NCBI GenBank assembly: GCA_002021875.1
Contig: CP018627.1
Span: 806,001 to 870,000, forward strand
Source: Streptomyces hygroscopicus
GTDB lineage: Bacteria > Actinomycetota > Actinomycetes > Streptomycetales > Streptomycetaceae
DNA length: 64,000 bases
Direction: 5' to 3'
Shown: positions 60,407-64,000 of the stretch, one piece after another
Layout: every line of letters starts with the position of its first letter
Numbering within the stretch: the stretch's first letter is position 1
Translations under genes and position numbers: made by a program
Notes under the pieces: generated by a model
What the model was told of the DNA's origin: nothing
Seen by the model: only the letters and a program-made list of their open reading frames with translations
Databases searched by the model: none

Positions 60407-61243
60407 GTGAGCGCGATCAACATCGGACAGGCCGTGGTTCTCGGCGTCGTCGAGGGGGTCACGGAGTTCCTCCCGGTCTCCTCCACCGGCCACCTCAAGA
60501 TCACTGAGGGGTTGATGGACATCCCGGTGGACGACAAGTCCGTCGTCGCCTTCACCGCGGTGATCCAGGTCGGTGCCATCGCCGCGGTCCTGCTGTACTT
60601 CTTCCGCGACATCCGGCGCTTCGCCACCGCATGGGGACGGGGGCTGGTCAACCGCGAGGAGCGGTACCACCACGACTACAAGTTCGCCTGGTGGGTCATC
60701 TACGCCACGATCCCCATCGTGGTCGTGGGCCTGGCGGCCAAACCGCTGGTCGAAGGCCCGCTCGCCTCCCTGTGGGTGGTGGCCGCCTCGCTGATCGTGG
60801 GCAGCGGGCTGATGTGGCTGGCCGACCGGATGGGCCGCCACAAGCGCGGGGAGGACGACACCAGTCTCAAGGACGCGATGCTGGTCGGCTCCTCGCAGAT
60901 CCTCGCGCTGCTCTTCCCCGGCTTCTCCCGCTCGGGCGCCACGATGGCCACCGGCCTCATGCTCGACCTGGACCGCCTGGCCGCCACCCGGCTCTCCTTC
61001 TTCCTGGGCATTCCGTCGCTGACCGGCGCCGGTCTGTACGAGCTCAAGGACGCCACGGGCGGTGGCGTGGGAACGGTGCCGCTCGCGGTGGGCACGGTGG
61101 TGTCCTTCGCCGTGGCCTACGCCTCGATCGCCTGGCTGCTGAAGTTCGTCGCCAAGCATTCGTTCAACGCCTTCGTGATCTACCGGATCGTCATCGGCCT
61201 GGCGCTGTTCGGACTGCTCGGCTCGGGCGCCCTCAACGCCTGA
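60407..61243 (+). CDS. uppP: undecaprenyl-diphosphate phosphatase
   Basis: A 278-residue polytopic membrane enzyme that recycles undecaprenyl diphosphate to the monophosphate carrier for peptidoglycan synthesis and can confer bacitracin resistance. Both family signatures are present: EGVTEFLPVSSTGHLKI near the N-terminus and LFPGFSRSGATMATGLMLDLDR near residue 170. Length and about eight hydrophobic helices are normal. The GTG at 60407 has a GGGACGG ribosome site. It appears monocistronic. Streptomycetes often carry several copies, so this may not be the only one. Confidence 0.95.
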   Translation: MSAINIGQAVVLGVVEGVTEFLPVSSTGHLKITEGLMDIPVDDKSVVAFTAVIQVGAIAAVLLYFFRDIRRFATAWGRGLVNREERYHHDYKFAWWVIYATIPIVVVGLAAKPLVEGPLASLWVVAASLIVGSGLMWLADRMGRHKRGEDDTSLKDAMLVGSSQILALLFPGFSRSGATMATGLMLDLDRLAATRLSFFLGIPSLTGAGLYELKDATGGGVGTVPLAVGTVVSFAVAYASIAWLLKFVAKHSFNAFVIYRIVIGLALFGLLGSGALNA

Positions 61244-61260
61244 CGCCGCCGCGGGCGCTC

Positions 61261-61350
61261 TCACCCGCCTGACGCCGTCTCCCAGCCACTGGCCGGATAG
61301 TCGACATAACCGCCCGCCCCGCCGGTGTCGTGCGTCCCCGGGTCGCCCGC
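61261..61350 (-). pseudogene. remnant of an old yellow enzyme (alkene reductase) C-terminus
   Basis: In this frame the translation ends GGAGGYVDYPASGWETASGG and stop. The GGxxGYxDYP pattern is the closing signature of NADH:flavin (OYE) reductases, but nothing else of the enzyme is recognisable upstream and the frame fades into unrelated sequence. It looks like the tail left after a deletion. Confidence 0.4.
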
Positions 61351-61393
61351 CGCCAGCTGGTGGCGGAGGAGACCGCCGGGTTCGCGCCCAGCG

Positions 61394-61477
61394 ATCGCCG
61401 ACCTCGGGCGGCTGATCCGTCTCGAATTGGCTCTCCTCGACGAGGTGCGGCCTCACGTAGCCTCGGCCCATGAGTGA
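61394..61477 (+). pseudogene. possible DUF4440 N-terminal remnant
   Basis: The frame reads IADLGRLIRLELALLDEVRP and soon stops. LIRLELALLD resembles the opening helix of DUF4440/SnoaL-like proteins. It has no start of its own and ends inside the next gene's start, so it is probably debris; chance resemblance is possible. Confidence 0.25.
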
Positions 61478-61814
61478 TGTGCTGCCGTATCTGATCGTCG
61501 CCGGGGTGCTCGCCGCGCTCATGGGCTTCCTCGGCTGGGTGGCGTCCCTCGCCCGTCGCCGCGGCGCGACCGGCACGGCCCTGCGAGCGGCCCTGGCCTC
61601 CCATGACGAGGCGTTCCGAGTGACCGCCCATGACTCCCACCACGAGATCCTGGCGCAGGCGGAGCGCAAGGCGCCGATCCTCTCCCCCGACGGTCAGTGG
61701 ACGCCGAGCCACGCCGTGGCGGGTCCGGGTGGCCGTCGGCCCTCCGGACCACGGGCTTTCCGGACCCGGCGGGGGCTGCTGCGCCGGTGGGGCCGCCGGG
61801 TGCGGGGGCGCTGA
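61470..61814 (+). CDS. small membrane-anchored hypothetical protein
   Basis: A 114-residue protein with one N-terminal membrane helix (LPYLIVAGVLAALMGFLGWVA), a basic stretch, then a conserved-looking segment (AFRVTAHDSHHEILAQAERKAPILSPDGQW) and a basic, Arg-rich C-terminus. I recall similar AHDSxxEIxAQAERKAPxLSPD segments in actinomycete hypothetical proteins, but no function. The ribosome site is poor. It lies downstream of gene debris. Confidence 0.5.
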   Translation: MSDVLPYLIVAGVLAALMGFLGWVASLARRRGATGTALRAALASHDEAFRVTAHDSHHEILAQAERKAPILSPDGQWTPSHAVAGPGGRRPSGPRAFRTRRGLLRRWGRRVRGR

Positions 61815-61859
61815 CGGCCCGGCCCAGGACGCGGCCATGGGGTGGTCGGCCCGGCGGGC

Positions 61860-62714
61860 CTAGGGCGCGGCCACGGGGTAGTCGGCTCCGAGGGTGACAT
61901 CGCGCCAGGCATCGAAGGCGGTCCTGAGGGAGTCCAGCCTGGCCTGGGCGATGTCGTAGGCGGCCTTGCCCAGCAGCAGCCGCAGCGGGGGCTCCTCCGA
62001 CTCCACCGCGCCGATGATGGCCTCGCTCGCCCGCGCCGGATCCCCGGGCTGGTGGCCGTAGGTGGCGAGGGTGCTGGTGCGCCGTGCGCCCGCGCTCTCG
62101 GCGTAGTCGTCGATGGTGACGGCGGACTGCCGCATGGAGGGGCCGGACCAGTTGGTGCGGAAGGCGGCGGGTTCGACGATCGTCACCTTGATGCCCAGCG
62201 GGGCCACCTCGGCGGCGAGCGATTCGGAGAGGCCCTCCACGGCGAACTTGGTGGCGTGGTAGTAGCCGGTGGCGCCGAAGGCGGCCAGGCCGCCGAGGGA
62301 GGAGATGTTCACGATGTGGCCGGCGCGGCGGGCGCGCATGCCCGGCAGCACCGCCCGGGTGACGTCCACCAGGCCGAACACATTGGTGTCGAACAAGGCC
62401 CGGACCTCCGCGTCCTCGCCCTCCTCGAGAGCGGCGAGATAGCCGTAGCCCGCGTTGTTGACCAGTACGTCGATGAGGCCGAAGGCGGTTTCCGCCTCCT
62501 TGACGGCCTCCGCCACCTGGTCCTTGTCGGTGACGTCGAGCGCCAGGGCCAGCGCGCGGTCCCCGTGCCCGGCGACGATGTCGGCCAGCTGCCCGGGGTC
62601 GCGGGCGGTGACCACCGCGCGGTGGCCGTGGTCGAGGACGGCGGTGGCGAGTGCCCGGCCCAGACCGGTGGAACAGCCGGTGATGAACCAGACGGGCGAG
62701 TCAATGAGGGTCAT
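61860..62714 (-). CDS. short-chain dehydrogenase/reductase
   Basis: A 284-residue classical SDR with NAD(P) motif TGCSTGLGRA, NNAGYG, catalytic Ser in VNISSLGG and YxxxK in YYHATKF. The Pro-rich C-terminal region is that of the oxidoreductase group around bacterial YbbO and fabG-like enzymes; the substrate is unknown. The ATG at 62714 overlaps the stop of the upstream XRE regulator (ATGA), so the two are co-expressed. This regulator-plus-SDR pairing is common in Streptomyces and suggests response to a small hydrophobic compound. Confidence 0.9.
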   Translation of the reverse strand: MTLIDSPVWFITGCSTGLGRALATAVLDHGHRAVVTARDPGQLADIVAGHGDRALALALDVTDKDQVAEAVKEAETAFGLIDVLVNNAGYGYLAALEEGEDAEVRALFDTNVFGLVDVTRAVLPGMRARRAGHIVNISSLGGLAAFGATGYYHATKFAVEGLSESLAAEVAPLGIKVTIVEPAAFRTNWSGPSMRQSAVTIDDYAESAGARRTSTLATYGHQPGDPARASEAIIGAVESEEPPLRLLLGKAAYDIAQARLDSLRTAFDAWRDVTLGADYPVAAP

Positions 62715-63586
62715 GCGGAAGAGTCCTTTGTCGTGGTGCTCATGGTGTCGTGGGGCGTCTCCACCGCGTCGGCGGCGAGGCTGCCCAGCAGGGACAGCGC
62801 CTGTTCGGACGGGCTGCCCGGTTCGGCCTGGTAGACGACGAGCTGCTGACCGGGGGCGCTGTTCACGGTCAGTGCCTCGTACTCCAGCGTCAGCTCCCCG
62901 ACCAGGCGGTGCCGGAAGCGCTTGGTCTCATGGGTCTTCTGACGGATGTCATGGCGGGCCCACAGCCGCCGGAACGCCGCGCTCTTCAGCGACAACTCAC
63001 CGACGACGGCGATCAGTTCGGGGTCCTCCTCGTCGATTCCGGCCGCCGCGCGGAGCCCGGCGACGGTGTTGACCGCCACCCGCTCCCAGTCGGGGTAGAA
63101 CTCCCGCGCGTCCGGGTCGAGGAAGACCAGTCGCATCAGGTCCCGGCTGTGGGTGTGCCCGTCGAACAGGGCCCGGCCCAGAGTGTTATGGGCCAGTACG
63201 GTCAGACAGCGCCCCAGGACGACGGCCGGTGTCCGCGGCCAGCCCTCCATCATCCGCAGCAGGGTCGGGCTCACCCGCTCCCGCCGCGCGGCCGGGCGGC
63301 GCCGGACGGGGGCCGGACGGGCCAGCCGGTGCAGATGGGCGACCGCGTCCTCCTCCAGCACCAGGGCCCGGGCCAGCGCCTCGGTCACCTGGGCCGAGGG
63401 ATGCCGCTCCCGGCCCTGCTCCAGCCGTATGTAGTAGTCGGTGCTGACCCCCGCCAGCAGGGCGACCTCCTCGCGGCGCAGCCCCGCCACCCGGCGCCGA
63501 CCTGCGGACCGGATGTCCACGTCCTCGGGCCGCACCAGTTCACGGCGGGCGCGCAAAAAGCGCCCCAGAGGGTTCTCGCTGTCCAT
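62711..63586 (-). CDS. XRE-family regulator with MmyB-like ligand-binding domain
   Basis: A 291-residue regulator: helix-turn-helix RRVAGLRREEVALLAGVSTDYYIRLEQGRERHPSAQV near residues 30-75, then a MmyB-like PAS-type domain (RMMEGWPRTPAVVLGRCLTVLAHNTLGRALF, LVFLDPDAREFYPDWERVAVNTVAGLR). These proteins commonly bind fatty-acid-like ligands and control an adjacent SDR gene, as here through an ATGA overlap. The gene is divergent from the P450 fragment at the window end, which may also be a target. Confidence 0.9.
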   Translation of the reverse strand: MDSENPLGRFLRARRELVRPEDVDIRSAGRRRVAGLRREEVALLAGVSTDYYIRLEQGRERHPSAQVTEALARALVLEEDAVAHLHRLARPAPVRRRPAARRERVSPTLLRMMEGWPRTPAVVLGRCLTVLAHNTLGRALFDGHTHSRDLMRLVFLDPDAREFYPDWERVAVNTVAGLRAAAGIDEEDPELIAVVGELSLKSAAFRRLWARHDIRQKTHETKRFRHRLVGELTLEYEALTVNSAPGQQLVVYQAEPGSPSEQALSLLGSLAADAVETPHDTMSTTTKDSSA

Positions 63587-63672
63587 GAAATCGAGCCTAG
63601 ACCTGGGAAAGCGGCATCCGGAGCCCGTAAGGTGGCCGCGCTACTCCTAGTCTGGGCCGGGAGGTGCCGCCC

Positions 63673-64000
63673 ATGGGCGGCGGATCACACGACCGCGGAT
63701 CGCACGACGACGGATTACGAGACCACGGGGCGCAGAACCACGGGGCGCAGAACCACGGGCCACCGGACCACGGGCCACCGGGCCACGGAGCACGGGAATT
63801 CGGGGAGCGCCGGGTCGATCGGGGGCCGTACGGAGGCGGCTGCCCGGTGCGGCGGGGGCCGACGGGATCTGGCAGGTGTCCGGCTACGAGGAGGCCCGCG
63901 CCGTCCTGCGCAGCACCGCCACCGTGCAGGCCGGGCTCGGCATCGAGACGGTGGAGAAGCTGCCGTCCCGGTTCCGGCGGCCGGTGCTCTACCGGGATGG
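63673..64000 (+). CDS. cytochrome P450, 5' part, with apparent frameshift
   Basis: The last bases encode a P450 start region: ADGIWQVSGYEEARAVLRS, then GLGIETVEKLP and RRPVLYRDG, the window ending inside the gene. That frame has no start codon after its stop at 63648-63650. The only good start, ATG 63673 with GGGAGGTG upstream (GTG 63664 is alternative), lies in another frame and reads through His-Gly repeats to GGGCPVRRG. One extra G in the G5 run at 63854-63858 would join the two frames into CPVRRGADGIWQV. It is either a sequencing error or a true frameshift. A TTA codon lies at 63715-63717. Confidence 0.6.
   Translation, partial: MGGGSHDRGSHDDGLRDHGAQNHGAQNHGPPDHGPPGHGAREFGERRVDRGPYGGGCPVRRGPTGSGRCPATRRPAPSCAAPPPCRPGSASRRWRSCRPGSGGRCSTGM
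63722..63781. repeat. 15-bp in-frame tandem repeat in P450 5' region
   Basis: Two copies of ACCACGGGGCGCAGA are followed by two of ACCACGGGCCACCGG. In the ATG frame they encode the repeats HGAQN and HGPPD/G. Length changes would keep the frame. Confidence 0.85.

Overview
The window is chromosomal DNA of an actinomycete, almost certainly a Streptomyces or close relative. The evidence is very high G+C with strong third-position G/C bias, many GTG and TTG starts, a few TTA leucine codons of the kind read by the bldA tRNA, twin-arginine signal peptides, and typical streptomycete families (GylR-type IclR, DUF4142, DUF2867, roadblock proteins, cholesterol oxidase, graspetide genes). I saw no rRNA, tRNA, CRISPR array or insertion sequence. 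It reads as accessory, arm-like DNA: specialised metabolism, secreted enzymes, sugar-acid catabolism, and many regulators paired with their targets.

Region 1 (1-9341) holds a tightly coupled minus-strand operon: PLP aminotransferase, polyprenyl diphosphate synthase, UbiA prenyltransferase, squalene-hopene-cyclase-like protein, FAD monooxygenase and TauD-type dioxygenase. A divergent LysR gene lies upstream and a sulfotransferase beyond it. It looks like a cryptic terpenoid or meroterpenoid pathway. Region 2 (9585-15300) has a secreted phosphoesterase, an MFS exporter, an MscS channel and a NarL-type two-component system.

Region 3 (15499-22706) carries a methyltransferase and a compact graspetide (omega-ester RiPP) locus: precursor tgmA with a Thr/Ser-rich core ending in Asp-Asp, and ATP-grasp ligase tgmB. 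A GH15 hydrolase, an SseB/DUF1266 protein and a secreted cholesterol oxidase follow. Region 4 (23068-31397) has pyruvate carboxylase, a TetR/Dabb divergent pair with two matching operators, a TetR/DHA2-exporter operon with mirrored operators, a secreted lyase-like protein and a MarR regulator.

Region 5 (31567-44470) has secreted metallophosphatase, GH92 mannosidase and beta-helix proteins. A six-gene operon follows (D-2-hydroxyacid dehydrogenase, enolase-superfamily enzyme, ABC binding protein, two permeases, TIM-barrel isomerase) with its divergent LysR regulator. Region 6 (44597-48114) has an exported DUF4142 protein and a four-gene roadblock/PATAN cassette without the GTPase or kinase of the usual conservons.

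Region 7 (48214-56536) is an aldarate module (glucarate dehydratase, GntP permease, galactarate/talarate-type dehydratase, LysR), then an MFS protein, a DUF2867 protein and a cytochrome P450. Region 8 (56533-64000) has an anti-sigma-type ATPase, an IclR/glycerol kinase pair, an SseB-like protein, UppP, gene debris, a coupled SDR/XRE pair and the 5' part of a P450 gene with an apparent frameshift.
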